Assembly (NCBI GenBank): GCA_904066235.2
Contig: CAJFCV020000004.1
Location: forward strand, 8,246,001-8,310,000
DNA from: Bursaphelenchus xylophilus
Taxonomy: Eukaryota; Nematoda; Chromadorea; Rhabditida; Aphelenchoididae
DNA: 64,000 nucleotides
Reading direction: 5' to 3'
The notes below the pieces were generated by a model. That model was not told the DNA's origin. It did not search any database and saw only the letters and a program-made list of their open reading frames with translations. Positions 1 through 12,027 of this stretch are shown here, one piece after another. The position numbers and the translations under genes are program-made. Numbering within the stretch: the stretch's first letter is position 1; every line of letters starts with the position of its first letter.

Positions 1-2910
1 TCGTTTAAGTCAATGGTCCCAACGTATGCCAGTGTAACTCGTGATGGAGAAAAGACAAAGATCCCCACGGAGAAGTTGGTCGTTGGAGACATTGTCGAAG
101 TGCACAGTGGAGATCGCGTGCCCGCCGATATTCGTATTCTCCATGCCACCGGGTTCAAGGTGGATAATTCGTCGTTGACTGGGGAATCCGAGCCCCAATC
201 TCGTTCTCCCGAATGCACGAACGAGAATCCTTTGGAAACAAAGAACATTGCCTTCTTCTCCACCAATGCTGTTGAAGGCGCAGCCACCGGCGTTGTGATT
301 GGCACTGGAGATCGTACCGTCATGGGTAGAATTGCCCATTTAGCCGCTGATTTGGAGGCTGGAATGACCCCAATTGCACGAGAGATTGAGCATTTTATAC
401 ACATCATTACTGGAGTTGCCTTCTTCTGTGGAATCACATTTTTCATCATTTCACTTGCCATGGGATATCACTGGTTGACCGCCGTTGTCTTCTTGATTGG
501 CATTATTGTTGCCAATGTTCCGGAAGGTAAGAGAGGCAGAAAGATTTTCCTTGCAATAGAGTGATAAGTTGAAAACTAAATAATTCATGTTTTACAGGTC
601 TCATTGCCACTGTTACCGTATGCTTGACGTTGACGGCCAAACGCATGGCTTCAAAGAACTGTTTGGTCAAGAACTTAGAAGCTGTCGAGACTCTCGGCTC
701 CACTTCCACCATCTGCTCTGATAAGACTGGTACCCTCACCCAGAACCGCATGACCGTCGCCCACACCTGGTTCGATCAGACCATTTCCGCCTGTGATACC
801 AACGAGGACTACACTGGAGGGGAAAACAAACACCGCAACGAAAGTGAAATGGCCCTTCTGCGGGTTGCAGCATTGTGCAATCGAGCAGAATTCAAGGCGG
901 GCCAATCGGATATCCCAATTCTGAAACGGGATTGTACCGGCGATGCCTCCGAGATTGCTCTACTCAAATACAGCGAACAACAAATTGGGAATGTGATTCA
1001 ATACCGAAGGAAGAACCCAAAGATTGCAGAGATTCCGTTTAATTCTACCAATAAGTTTCAAATCTCCATCCATGAAGTTGACGACGGGCATCCAGGTTAT
1101 CTTCTGGTAATGAAAGGAGCACCAGAAAGAGTACTAGACTGTTGCGCAACCATTTTGCTGAAAGGCGAAGAGAAGCCCCTAGATCAGCATCTTCGTCATC
1201 ATTTCAACGAGGCTTATCTGGAACTTGGTGGATTGGGAGAACGTGTTCTTGGATTTTGCGATTTCAGACTGGACGCCGAGAAGTTCCCTAAAGGTTTCTC
1301 GTTTGATACAGAAGAAATAAACTTCCCCATGGATGGTTTCCGATTTGTTGGTCTCATGTCCATGATCGATCCTCCTCGTGCTGCAGTCCCAGACGCCGTT
1401 GCCAAATGCCGATCGGCTGGAATTAAAGTAAATCGTTTTTATTCGTTTGATAGTTCTGAATTTAGGTTGTGATGGTCACTGGAGATCACCCAATTACCGC
1501 CAAGGCAATTGCGAAGACTGTCGGAATCATCTCCAGCAACGCTATTGAGGATGGGCAGAGTCCCAATCATTCGAAGAGAGACGAGAGTAGCAAGAATGAG
1601 AGTTCTGAAGAGAAGAAGCGTAGACCGAGATCGGCTGTCCTCCATGGATCCGAGCTTCGTGGAATGACTCCCGAAGAACTCGATGCGTTCATTCGAGAGC
1701 ATGACGAGATTGTCTTTGCTCGAACATCTCCACAACAAAAATTAATGATTGTTGAAGGCTTCCAACGTCAGGGCCAGATTGTCGCTGTGACTGGTGACGG
1801 TGTGAATGATTCCCCGGCGTTGAAGAAAGGTAGGTGTAATCAGTTAAACATATAAAGATGATCCGGTTAATTTTTTTGTCTTGGAAAAATCCCGATTTCT
1901 TGGCTCGAGAGCTTTCAAGGAATGTCATATTCTTGACTCAAGTTGCGTAACATTGCACAATATTTCAAATCTTCCACTTTTAGCCGATATTGGAGTTGCC
2001 ATGGGTATCACTGGGTCCGATGTCTCCAAGCAAGCCGCTGACATGATTCTCCTTGATGACAACTTCGCTTCAATTGTTGTTGGTGTTGAAGAAGGGCGCC
2101 TCATTTTCGACAATCTCAAAAAGTCCATTGCATACACCTTGACATCAAATATTCCGGAGGTGTCGCCTTTCTTGACCTACATTCTCTTCGGTATTCCTCT
2201 TCCTTTGGGTACGATCACCATCTTGTGTATTGATTTGGGTACTGACATGGTCCCTGCCATCTCTCTGGCCTACGAAGAAGCTGAATCCGACATCATGAAG
2301 CGTAGTCCTCGTGATCCACAACACGACAAACTCGTCAACGAACGTTTGATTTCGTTGGCCTACGGTCAAATTGGAATGATACAAGCACTGGCTGGATTCT
2401 TTACTTATTTCTGGATCATGGCCGACAACGGATTTAAACCAGACAGATTATACGGACTGCGGGCGGAGTGGGATTCGTTGGCTGTAAATAATTTGAGAGA
2501 CAGTTATGGTCAAGAATGGGTGAGTCTCTCCTTCTTTTTTTTTATTATGCGTTTAGGCGTATCATGATCGCAAAGTCTTGGAATACACTTGCCAGACCGC
2601 CTACTTTGTGGCCATTGTGATTGTGCAATGGGCCGATCTGATCATCTCTAAGACCCGGCGCAACTCCTTAGTTCAACAGGGAATGACCAACTGGGCCCTA
2701 AACTTTGGACTAGTCTTTGAAACCGCCTTGGCTGCCTTCCTCTGTTACTGTCCCGGCCTGGACAAGGGACTTCACATGTACGGCCTTCGTTTTGGATGGT
2801 GGTTCCCAGCTCTCCCCTTCGCTGTCATCATCTTCCTCTACGATGAATTCCGCCGTTTCCTCATCCGGCGAAACCCTGGTGGATGGGTCGAACGCGAGAC
2901 TTACTACTAG
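1..2910 (+). CDS. Na+/K+-ATPase alpha subunit, copy 1 (5' end outside window)
   Basis: P-type pump exchanging Na+ and K+ across the plasma membrane. Exons 1-526, 598-1427, 1466-1829, 1984-2519 and 2557-2910 join in phase to 869 residues; the N-terminus with M1-M2 lies upstream. Seen directly: the actuator TGES motif, the phosphorylation motif [11 protein letters not shown], the hinge TGDGVND, and the pump's usual ending VERETYY. Intron 2 is only 38 nt. All four introns match positions in the complete copy downstream, so this is a tandem duplicate. One oddity: the conserved segment after the [17 protein letters not shown] strand is replaced by a Ser/Lys/Glu-rich stretch six residues longer than in copy 2. 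No frameshift or stop is visible. It could be a specialised paralog; a non-pumping isoform is possible but all catalytic residues are present. Confidence 0.93.
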
Positions 2911-2985
2911 ATATATATCTGTAAGCATTTACTTTACTACTATCACTTCTTCTAATTCCTAAATTCATATCTATACTTGCCGGTA

Positions 2986-2991
2986 AATAAA
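2986..2991 (+). terminator. Poly(A) signal of ATPase copy 1
   Basis: AATAAA 76 nt after the stop codon of copy 1. Confidence 0.6.
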
Positions 2992-4612
2992 TTTCTAACT
3001 ATTTTGACGATTGTTTATTTTTTATTATACCTTTTCCCCTTTCCAACGGTTTAGATTTTATTTTTATTTTTGATGTAGGGTCATTTGGCCCACGTTTCTT
3101 TCGTTTTTCGCAAGCGGCACAAAAAGGATGGCTTTAGTTGAATCATAGAAAATACGTCACAGGAATAGGTGCCGGTTTTTATTTTTCACAATCAGATTTC
3201 TTTTCGGATAGTTGAAATGTATCGCTCTTATAAATTTTCTTCGTTTTGTCATCAGTAGATTTGTTTGTTAGGTTGCCGGGCTTAATCTTTTTGTACATCT
3301 AAACAGCCAGGGCATCTGGCTGATGACGACAACAAACCCTCATTCAATTTCTCTTTCGAATTCTTTTGAGAAAACCGGGGCCCGTTGGCCTCGGTTAACC
3401 CGGACAGATCCAAGAGTATGGGGCCCACAGATCAAAACGAACTGGGGACCTGGTCTCACTCGGCTCTTCCATACAGTCGAGCAGCAGTTTGCAAGTGCTT
3501 TTGGGACCCGGCTGTCGATTCTTTCTTTCGTCACCCTTTCTCTCATTCGAAATTCCGTCTCTCTGGCCTTTTCTCGGGGTTTTGCGTTGGGCAAAGTCTG
3601 TCAAAGCGGCCCCGGAAACCCGGCGGCCCGATGTTTTTTCTGAATTTCGGGCCAAGCGTTCCGAATTCTTACTCGTCCACATCAGTTTCAGTCTTATCGG
3701 ACAAATTTTTTGTGTGGTTTTGCCGATAGGTCGGAGCAATTATGAAGCCAATTTCTGGTCTTAAAGCCTTATTTTTTCCCCGAGTTACGTAAAGTTTCTC
3801 CGTTTCTACTCTCCTTTCGCGCCTTGTTATTCAACGTCTGACCTGGCTTGAAAAGAATATTTGCTCAATTTCTTATCGGCTTCTCCTTCTTCAGTCGCTT
3901 CCATCGAACTTTAATCTTCGTTTACATACCGTTTGCGAATGGCTTTTGAAGAAAATTTTACTAGGCCAAGCTGGAAAGCTACTGACTTGTTCAAGTGATG
4001 GTTTCTTATCTTTTATGAGGCAATTCATTTGGCCACAAATATAATGTTGTCCAGATTTTACCCAGCTCTATTCCCACTGTCCCCCGATTCCTTAACGAAG
4101 AGAACAAACAATTTTGGGACGGCCCAGAGATCGAAGCAAAAAAAGATGAAGCCATTTCCCTCACTCCACCTTGGCTGTCTAGGAACTCCGGGGCGCGTAA
4201 AGGCCAGGCCCCGGCTGCCAGGACTCGGCTCCTTTCTTTCCCCGTCCCCTGTTCTTCTCATTCCCATTGCGTTGGGATTCACTTACTGTGTGAGACTGTC
4301 CTAAAATTACAAAAAATTTTTCAACGGCTGTTTGCCCAAATTAGACGTTTTCTTTCCGGAATGTTGATAATTTCTGTTATTGTTTTCATCGCCCGTCACA
4401 ACTGTTTTTCGAATTGGAGAAGAAACGAACCGGGCACCATTTTTTGACAGTCTGTCTCGCCAAGCGCATACATGTGCGATGAGTCGCCTCGCTGTTTTTG
4501 AAGGCCTTTTTGGAAATGACTTTTGAAAAATAATGTTTTTACCCATTAAAAAAGGTTTCCGGGATTCATAGGTGCTTTAGACGTCGTTTAAGTAATTTTT
4601 TCTGTCTTATAG
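2992..4612 (+). other. Intergenic/outron region between the ATPase copies
   Basis: No gene found. It holds several overlapping short open frames on both strands around 3320-3760 and 4030-4300 with no splice structure or recognisable protein. The end (TTTTTTCTGTCTTATAG, to 4612) is a good 3' splice acceptor 40 nt before the start codon of copy 2, so the region probably contains its promoter plus an outron or a 5'UTR intron. Confidence 0.5.
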
Positions 4613-4652
4613 AAGCCGGCGAGCATCAATAGCATCCTCGGCCTCTCCGAAC

Positions 4653-7600
4653 ATGGCCAAGAACAAGAAGGGAGAGCTTGATGATCTCAAGCAGGAGGTC
4701 AAGATGGATGAACATCAGATCCCGATCGACCAACTCGTTGCTCGTCTCGGTACTGACCTGGAAAATGTGAGAGACGGCAGATAATCATGTTCAATTCATG
4801 TGGCTGATTTAATAAATATTATTTTAGGGTCTGACCACAGCTAAGGTCGAAGAAGTGTTGGCCAGAGATGGACCAAACGCCCTTTCTCCACCCAAGACTA
4901 CTCCAGAATGGATCAAGTTCTGTAAGAACTTGTTCGGAGGTTTTGCCATGCTGCTGTGGGTTGGTGCCGTCCTTTGCTACATCGCTTTTGCCGTCGACTA
5001 CTTCAGTATGGAGCATCCCGCCTTCGACAACTTATATCTTGGCCTGGTCTTGATGAGTGTCGTCATCATCACCGGTTGTTTCCAATACTACCAAGAAAGC
5101 AAGTCCTCCAAGATTATGGAATCCTTCAAGTCCATGGTCCCAACCTTTGCTTTGGCCTACCGTAACGGCGAGAAGGTCCAAGTTCCGACCGAAAAGCTGG
5201 TGGTTGGTGATGTCGTTGAGGTCCGTGGTGGTGACCGTGTCCCTGCCGATATCCGTGTCATCTACGCCATGGGATTCAAGGTGGACAACGCGTCGTTGAC
5301 TGGTGAATCTGAGCCCCAATCTCGTTCTCCCGAATGCACCAACGAGAATCCTCTGGAGACCAAGAACATTGCCTTCTTCTCCACCAATGCTGTTGAAGGT
5401 ACCGCCAAGGGTATTGTAATCTACACTGGTGACCGAACCGTCATGGGAAGAATTGCTCATTTGGCCGCTGATTTGGACGCTGGAATGACCCCGATTGCCC
5501 GTGAAATTGAGCATTTTATCCATTTGATTACTGGTGTCGCTGTCTTCCTGGGTGTCTCCTTCTTCATCATCGCCTTCGCCTTGGGCTACCATTGGCTTAC
5601 CGCCGTTGTCTTCTTGATTGGTATCATTGTCGCTAACGTACCTGAAGGTAGGTATAATTTTATTTATCTAGGCGTTCAATTTAGATGCTATGATTATTAT
5701 CAAATATTTGTGTTTAGGTCTTATTGCCACTGTCACCGTCTGTTTGACCTTGACTGCCAAACGTATGGCCGCAAAGAACTGTTTGGTCAAGAACTTGGAA
5801 GCCGTCGAGACCCTCGGCTCCACTTCCACCATTTGCTCTGATAAGACTGGTACCCTCACCCAGAACCGCATGACCGTCGCCCACACCTGGTTCGACCAGA
5901 CAATTGCCAACTGCGATACGACTGAGAACTACGTCGGCGGAGAAAGCAAACAACGCGGCGAGACCGAGAAGGCTTTGCTCCGAGTTGCCGCCCTCTGTAA
6001 CCGCGCCGAATTTAAGCCTGGCCAGACGGATGTCCCAATCCTCAGACGTGATTGCACTGGTGACGCCTCTGAGATTGCTCTCCTGAAATTCACCGAACTC
6101 CAACTCGGAAAGATCACCCAATACAGACAGAAGAACCCCAAGATTGCTGAGATTCCATTCAACTCGACGAACAAATTCCAAGTCTCCGTCCATGAGACTG
6201 ATGACGGACATCCTGGATATCTTCTGGTCATGAAAGGAGCCCCAGAAAGAATCCTCGACCGTTGTTCCACCATTTTGCTTAAGGGTGAAGAGAAGCCCTT
6301 GGATGAACATCTTCGTCATCACTTCAATGATGCTTACTTGGATCTTGGCGGACTTGGCGAACGTGTTCTGGGTTTCTGCGACTTCAGACTGGACGTTGAC
6401 AAGTTCCCTAAGGGCTTCAAGTTCGATGTTGAAGAGGTCAACTTCCCAATCACTGGACTCAGATTCGTTGGTCTCATGTCCATGATTGATCCTCCCCGTG
6501 CTGCTGTCCCAGATGCCGTTGCCAAGTGCAGATCTGCCGGTATTAAGGTAAGATTACTTTTAATGAGATGTTTAATGCACAACAAATATTATTATCTGGT
6601 TGTTTTCAGGTTGTCATGGTCACTGGTGACCATCCTATTACCGCTAAAGCCATTGCCAAATCCGTCGGAATCATCTCGGAGAACTCCGAAACCGTCGAAG
6701 ACATTGCCATGCGCAAGGGCGTTCCAGTCGAACATGTTCATCCCACTGAAGCCAAGGCCGCCGTCCTTCACGGATCGGATCTTCGTGAGATGACCTCCGA
6801 TCAATTGGACGAGTTCATTGCCCACCACAACGAAATTGTGTTTGCCCGAACATCTCCTCAACAAAAGCTGATGATTGTTGAAGGTTTCCAACGTCAAGGC
6901 CAGATTGTCGCTGTCACTGGTGACGGTGTGAATGACTCCCCAGCTCTCAAGAAAGGTAAGGAATTTTTTTTACGATTGGGATTCTTCTTTTCCAAATTCA
7001 TTGCTCTCTTCAATTCCCCTTTTCCTTTTTCGCACAGATGCGACAGTTTGTCGCGGGTGCGACATCGCGACATCCGAATTCAGTCTTGAGCTCACAATCT
7101 GTGCACTGTGCACTTTTTCAACTCGAAGAGGGAGTGTGTGCGCAGTGATTACGGAAGAGAAAAAGAGTGTTTGCATGCACAGTGCGATTGCATTGAGAGT
7201 TCGTTTTGCGAAATGGAGATTTGGGTGAACAATGCTTTGCGACAGATTGTCGCGCTAGCGACAAGCATTTTTGGCGCAAATCAGCGGCAGGATTGCATTC
7301 TCGCGTTTGTCGCGGTTTCCCTTTCTGTCGCAACAGTTGTTTTGGTTTCAAAAATTGCACTGTGCATGTTTTCAACCCGAAGAGTGAGTGTGTGCCCGAT
7401 GATGACAGAAGAGAAAAAGAGTTATCAATCGCACGGTGCGGTTGAGAGTTCACTTGGAAAAGGAAAATTTCCCGATTTTTTGCACAGTGCGAAATTTCAA
7501 AAGAAAAAATCAGCAAAAATGGGGTGCAGAACTGGAAATGCAGACTTCAAATCTTACATTTTTAGCCGATATTGGAGTTGCCATGGGTATCACTGGATCC

Positions 7601-8536
7601 GATGTCTCCAAGCAAGCCGCTGACATGATTCTTCTTGATGACAACTTCGCTTCCATCGTTGTCGGTGTTGAAGAAGGTCGTCTTATTTTCGACAATCTCA
7701 AGAAGTCGATTGCTTACACCCTCACCTCCAACATCCCTGAGATTTCGCCTTTCTTGACCTACATTCTCTTCGGTATTCCTCTTCCTTTGGGTACGATCAC
7801 CATCTTGTGTATTGATTTGGGTACTGACATGGTCCCTGCCATCTCTCTGGCCTACGAAGAAGCTGAATCCGACATCATGAAGCGTAGTCCTCGTGATCCA
7901 CAACACGACAAACTTGTCAACGAGCGTTTGATTTCGTTGGCCTACGGTCAAATTGGTATGATTCAAGCTTCGGCTGGTTTCTTCACCTATTTCTGGATCA
8001 TGGCTGACAATGGATTTATGCCATCCAGGCTCTACCAACTCCGTTCGGAATGGGACTCCATGGCTGTCAACAATGTTCAAGACAGTTATGGACAAGAATG
8101 GGTATGCTTTCGGTTATGTGAAGTGGTTTATGTTCTGCTCAACATTCAGAGATTGAATAAAAATAATGTGTTTTTATTTTAGGCCTACCAAGACCGTAAG
8201 ATCCTGGAGTACACCTGCCAGACCGCTTACTTCGTCGCCATTGTCATTGTGCAATGGGCCGATCTGATCATCTCCAAGACCCGCCGTAACTCCTTGGTAC
8301 AACAGGGAATGTCCAACTGGACGATGAACTTTGGTTTGGTCTTCGAAACCGCTTTGGCTGCCTTCCTCTGCTACTGTCCCGGCCTTGACAAGGGTCTTCG
8401 CATGTACGGCCTCCGTTTCAGCTGGTGGTTCCCAGCTCTTCCATTCTCCATCGTCATCTTCATCTACGATGAAGTCCGTCGTTTCTTGATCCGTCGCTAT
8501 CCTGGTGGATGGGTCGAACGCGAGACCTACTACTAA
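4653..8536 (+). CDS. eat-6: Na+/K+-ATPase alpha subunit, complete (EAT-6-like)
   Basis: Plasma-membrane Na+/K+ pump alpha chain. Exons 4653-4766, 4828-5647, 5718-6547, 6610-6955, 7566-8101 and 8183-8536 join in phase to 999 aa, the normal family length. The start [11 protein letters not shown] has the family's Lys-rich N-terminus and follows an acceptor at 4612. [15 protein letters not shown] (phospho-Asp at residue 353), [13 protein letters not shown] and the C-terminal ETYY are present. The first extracellular loop (about residues 95-106, ending FDN) has Asp where cardiac-glycoside-sensitive vertebrate pumps have Gln111, while Asn122 is kept; reduced ouabain sensitivity is an inference only. 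Codon choice is more uniform than in copy 1, suggesting higher expression. The symbol is by family resemblance to the nematode gene. Confidence 0.96.
7040..7422 (+). repeat. Degenerate direct repeats and small palindromes in intron 4
   Basis: The 610-nt intron 6956-7565 is ten times longer than its counterparts. It has two copies of a roughly 66-nt unit (7103-7168 and 7357-7422, offset 254), each starting GCACTGTGCA and ending GAGAAAAAGAGT. Two hairpin palindromes also occur, GCGACAGTTTGTCGC (7040-7054) and GCGACAGATTGTCGC (7240-7254). Copy 1 of the ATPase lacks this in its 154-nt equivalent intron. Confidence 0.75.
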
Positions 8537-8627
8537 GCTTATTCTCCTCTAAACTACTCCTATAACATTCTATTTTTCCATATTTAGTTGTTGCTAATCG
8601 CACTTACTTTAATGCAGTAGACAACCC

Positions 8628-8633
8628 AATAAA
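8628..8633 (+). terminator. Poly(A) signal of ATPase copy 2
   Basis: AATAAA 92 nt after the stop codon. The convergent chromodomain gene has a matching AATAAA on the minus strand at 8747-8752, giving it a 3'UTR of about 450 nt. Nothing else is recognisable in 8640-9199. Confidence 0.55.
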
Positions 8634-9199
8634 ATTTTTGTAAGGAAGTTAACGGAATTGTGAAAATGATACAGCTTCAAACAGAAATGAAAATACTTTT
8701 AATTCTTGGACCAAAAACAAGGGAATTCAATCATCATTAATCAACTTTTATTAAGCATGGATAACAGTTTTGTGACATTTGGAAGATGATGTTCATGATA
8801 AAGCCGTTATTGCAGAGTAATCTCTATCTTTACACAAACTATTATACTTAAACAAACCACTTTAAAAGTAGCTAAATTAAAAGAATGCTAGCCTATACCT
8901 GTAGGCCAGAAATCCTGATATTAATATTATTAATAAAAGATCCCGTGAACGTGATTAAAATAATTTTTGGACAATGAGCAGAGAAGTGAAACAAATAAAT
9001 AAGAGAGCAACAATTTAATGGCAGGACGAGGAAAATTTGAATATGGGCAAAGATGGCAGTTCTACTTCAGCCAAGAGCAAACATCTTTAAACAAAAGTTA
9101 CACAAATGAAAGACTTTAAACTACACAATAATAACAAAAATTTTTCACCTGAATTGTCATTCTTGTACTGATTGCAAAGAGATATTGGTGATATATACA

Positions 9200-9774
9200 T
9201 CAGGAGCTGGAGGAACTCCTCGTACACGTGGACTCTGCGTCATCGCCTGTTACTGCCCGTGAGCATTTCTCAAAATACTCGATTAACTCATCTTTGTAAT
9301 CTGTTTTCAGCTTCTTGTAGGGATAAACGTATACGTGCTCATCGCTAGAAAAGATTTATCAATAACTGGATAAGGGGCTTACTATTCAACGGCAAAATTC
9401 ATATTCTTCAGAGTTCCATTTGTACTCGTTCTTGTGCTGACCGGCCCGAGGACTGTCACATTTCTCTGAAAAGGTTTTGCTATAGGTTTTATTACAAAAT
9501 CTTGCTAAAAACCCCTCTTCTAACAATCCATACCTTCATTTTAGATCGATACAGCTGGATCTCCCGCTTTGGCAGGTTGTCTTCGGGCTCATACGTGTCT
9601 CTACAAGATCATTATCATTGGTTGTGTCTAAATCTCGAAACCTTCTAATATTGGAAAGACTTACTGCCACCGGACTTTGTATAGCCTGATCTTCTTGCCC
9701 TTTTCTTCCACAATTTTTGGCCCGTCTACCACCTTCTTTATCTCGTATATCGTATGTAGTGCTTGCTTGGCCAT
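9200..9774 (-). CDS. Small chromodomain protein
   Basis: Four short exons read on the minus strand (9774-9665, 9600-9534, 9465-9383, 9344-9200) join in phase to 134 aa; single frames are too short to stand out. Residues about 9-50 carry a chromodomain pattern: YEIKKVVD at the start, LYKVRW in the central strand and DTYEPEDNL at the end. Chromodomains bind methylated lysines on histone tails through aromatic cage residues. The loop between VRW and DTYEPE is about five residues shorter than in typical members. The C-terminal part (YVYPYKKLKTDYKDELIEYFEK) slightly resembles the end of a chromoshadow domain, but no full shadow domain is visible. The tail is Ser-rich. Role inferred: nuclear chromatin reader of the nematode CEC/HP1-like type; partner and target unknown. 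Confidence 0.75.
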
Positions 9775-11055
9775 ATCTGCAAAGTAAAAAAGTTATTTGT
9801 AATGACAGTTAACGGTAGGGTAAAGGGAAATCACGATCATAGCAATTGAAAAAACAGAATATACTCTAAAGGAGGCGTTAGCACTTTCTGTTTATTAATA
9901 TTTGCCATCAAGCCTTTAAAAACAAGCCGTCACTGTGCCATTTGGTGCCCTTGAGAGAAAGGAGCCGGGCAACTGCATCAACAAGATCGTCAAAACAATA
10001 AATACGAGCTCGCCCCAAATTGGGTCAATAAAGCTCATCCACATATCCTTTCGACCCTACTTTAAAAAGCAAATTGAAGAGAAACATCTGAAAAAAGAAT
10101 GAAACCTTTAGGAACAGACAGTCCCCGCGGCTCCCGTAAACAGTCTATTACCAGGAGGGAAATAGGAAAAATTCAATTGAAAAAAAAACAACAACACTTG
10201 GGAACCCGGGCTCTTTTCCCGGTTCGGTTTCCGAGCGTTTCTGAGACGCAAGCCCCCCTTCCCACCCTTGGTCTTCCAGTGGTCTTCGATGCGCTCACCC
10301 GCGCTTTTCGCTAGCGTCCTGGCTCTTTTTTTTCTGCCATCGCCTTTTGCTTTTTTATTAGTAAGCCGGTTTGAATTCGGCTATAATATTTGGCCTTCAA
10401 ATTACTTTTCGTTCGAAGTTGTTTATGAGCATTGCACCTTTGCTGACTTGAAGCTTCCGAACTACCAAATAAAAGCCAATAAATGGTCTTTTTTCTCTCA
10501 TTTCGCTGTTTAAAGATGATTTTTAGACATTTTGATGCAAAACCTCTTCATTAATGTCATCCATTTTTGATACTCAACAGTCTTTTGTATTGTCTTTTGT
10601 ATTGCACTTTATTTCAGCTAGAAATAGACAGCCTTGAACATTGGTCTAAACATCATTATTGGTGGTCGACTTTCGACACAGTTCAGTGAAACTTCAAGAA
10701 GCATAAACACAAACATTTAAAAACAACATATACAATCAAGCAGAAATCAACATTTTGCTCAACATCAAACAAAGACTTAAGCAAGGAACAGTACAATTTT
10801 TATACTTTCGGAACATTCACAAGAGCAATAGATTTTGTCCGCAACTCCGAATTACAACTCTCGGCATGTGTAGTAACATTAAGCATTATTCTTGACGAGA
10901 AATTGTTATGAAGAAAGAACCGGGTGTAAACCTGTTCGTGCAAAAACAACGATTTTTGAAATCTGTTTCTCCGATTGGGTATTTACAAAACAAAATGTAA
11001 TCTATATCAACGACAGATTCATCTTGTTACACTAACGGTCAACACAGATGAACAG
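9775..11055. other. Intergenic region between divergent genes
   Basis: Separates the minus-strand chromodomain gene from the plus-strand secreted-protein gene, so it should hold both promoters. Open frames at 10099-10513 have no splice structure or recognisable protein. Nothing else found. Confidence 0.4.
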
Positions 11056-11063
11056 TATAAAAG
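11056..11063 (+). promoter_or_regulatory. TATA box of secreted Cys-rich protein gene
   Basis: TATAAAAG 55 nt upstream of the start codon at 11111, a normal distance for a short 5'UTR. No acceptor-like sequence lies between, so this gene may not be trans-spliced. Confidence 0.7.
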
Positions 11064-11110
11064 GGCTTCCGAAACTTAATCGAAACACAGTCAAGTAAAC
11101 TGTAATCATC

Positions 11111-11957
11111 ATGTTCTTCAAAACTACTGTCTTATTGGTTGTGTTCATCGTCGCTGTTCGAGCTGACATTTACGATGAGTTACTCCCGCAAGTTGGGAAG
11201 ATCTTAGAAGGGAGTCTTATTCCTGGCAAGACCGGAAGATTGTGTACGTGTGAAGAGCAATCGGAATGCTTTGCCGCGATGAAGGCGCAAAGTGTTGCAT
11301 GTGCTGATTCTTGTTGGGAACATTTAAAGAGTAGATTCCCAAAGCCCGAGGAGGTCAAGAAGTGTTTGATGGAGAATGACGTTGAGATTGGAATCGCCAT
11401 GGATTGTTTCGAACATGACATGAACACGTAAGTCGACTAATAACAAGTATAGTTAGCGCTATCAGGAGGTTATTTGACAACCGTTATAGAGTAATGAACA
11501 TCATTTCAGATGCCAAAAATCCTTAACAGAAGAACAGGTTCCCGCCCGAGACATTGAGAAAATGTTAAACCTAATTCTGTTCTATCTGAAGGAGAACGCA
11601 AACAAGACTGCTCAACCTTTCTCGACCCCTATTCAACGGTTGATCGGAACCTCTGAGCAGTATGCCACTTGCGTCAAGGACTGCATGCTTGAGAAGAACA
11701 AGCCCAACGGATTCTGCTTCGATCAGAAGAAATGCCAGCTCAAACTGTCGGCCCATGAAGTCAAGAACTCGATTAGAACGTGTACCGAGGCTCAAGAGTG
11801 GAGACGCCACATTGGAGAGACATGTAAATGCATGGCTGATGCGGGAGTGACGTAAGTCTTTCAATCCTTGCCATGATCTAATGTCATCCGTTTTAGTGAG
11901 CTGACAAAACTGTGCCCATTGCTCAGCGCAATGGCTGGAAAGCCCAAACCCGAATAA
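11111..11957 (+). CDS. Secreted Cys-rich protein, nematode type
   Basis: Exons 11111-11427, 11510-11851 and 11897-11957 join in phase to 239 aa. Residues 1-18 (MFFKTTVLLVVFIVAVRA) are a clear signal peptide and no membrane segment follows, so the product should be secreted. About a dozen cysteines lie in two similar halves (CTCEEQSEC... and later CVKDC, CKC), suggesting disulfide-bonded helical domains. This layout resembles nematode secreted families annotated with a chondroitin-proteoglycan-4-like domain, but I am not certain of that assignment. One N-glycosylation site (NKT) is visible. A TATA box and a short leader suggest strong regulated expression. Function unknown. Confidence 0.8.
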
Positions 11958-12021
11958 GTGACGGTAAATGTAATCAAATTTTGAATATCATGTGTACCTG
12001 TGCTGCTCTTAAATTAGTATG

Positions 12022-12027
12022 AATAAA
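12022..12027 (+). terminator. Poly(A) signal of secreted Cys-rich gene
   Basis: AATAAA 65 nt after the stop codon. Confidence 0.6.

Noticed and set aside
7108..7623. + strand frame of 171 codons crossing the ATPase intron
   Set aside because: Intronic repeat sequence between well-supported splice sites; overlaps the next exon in another frame.
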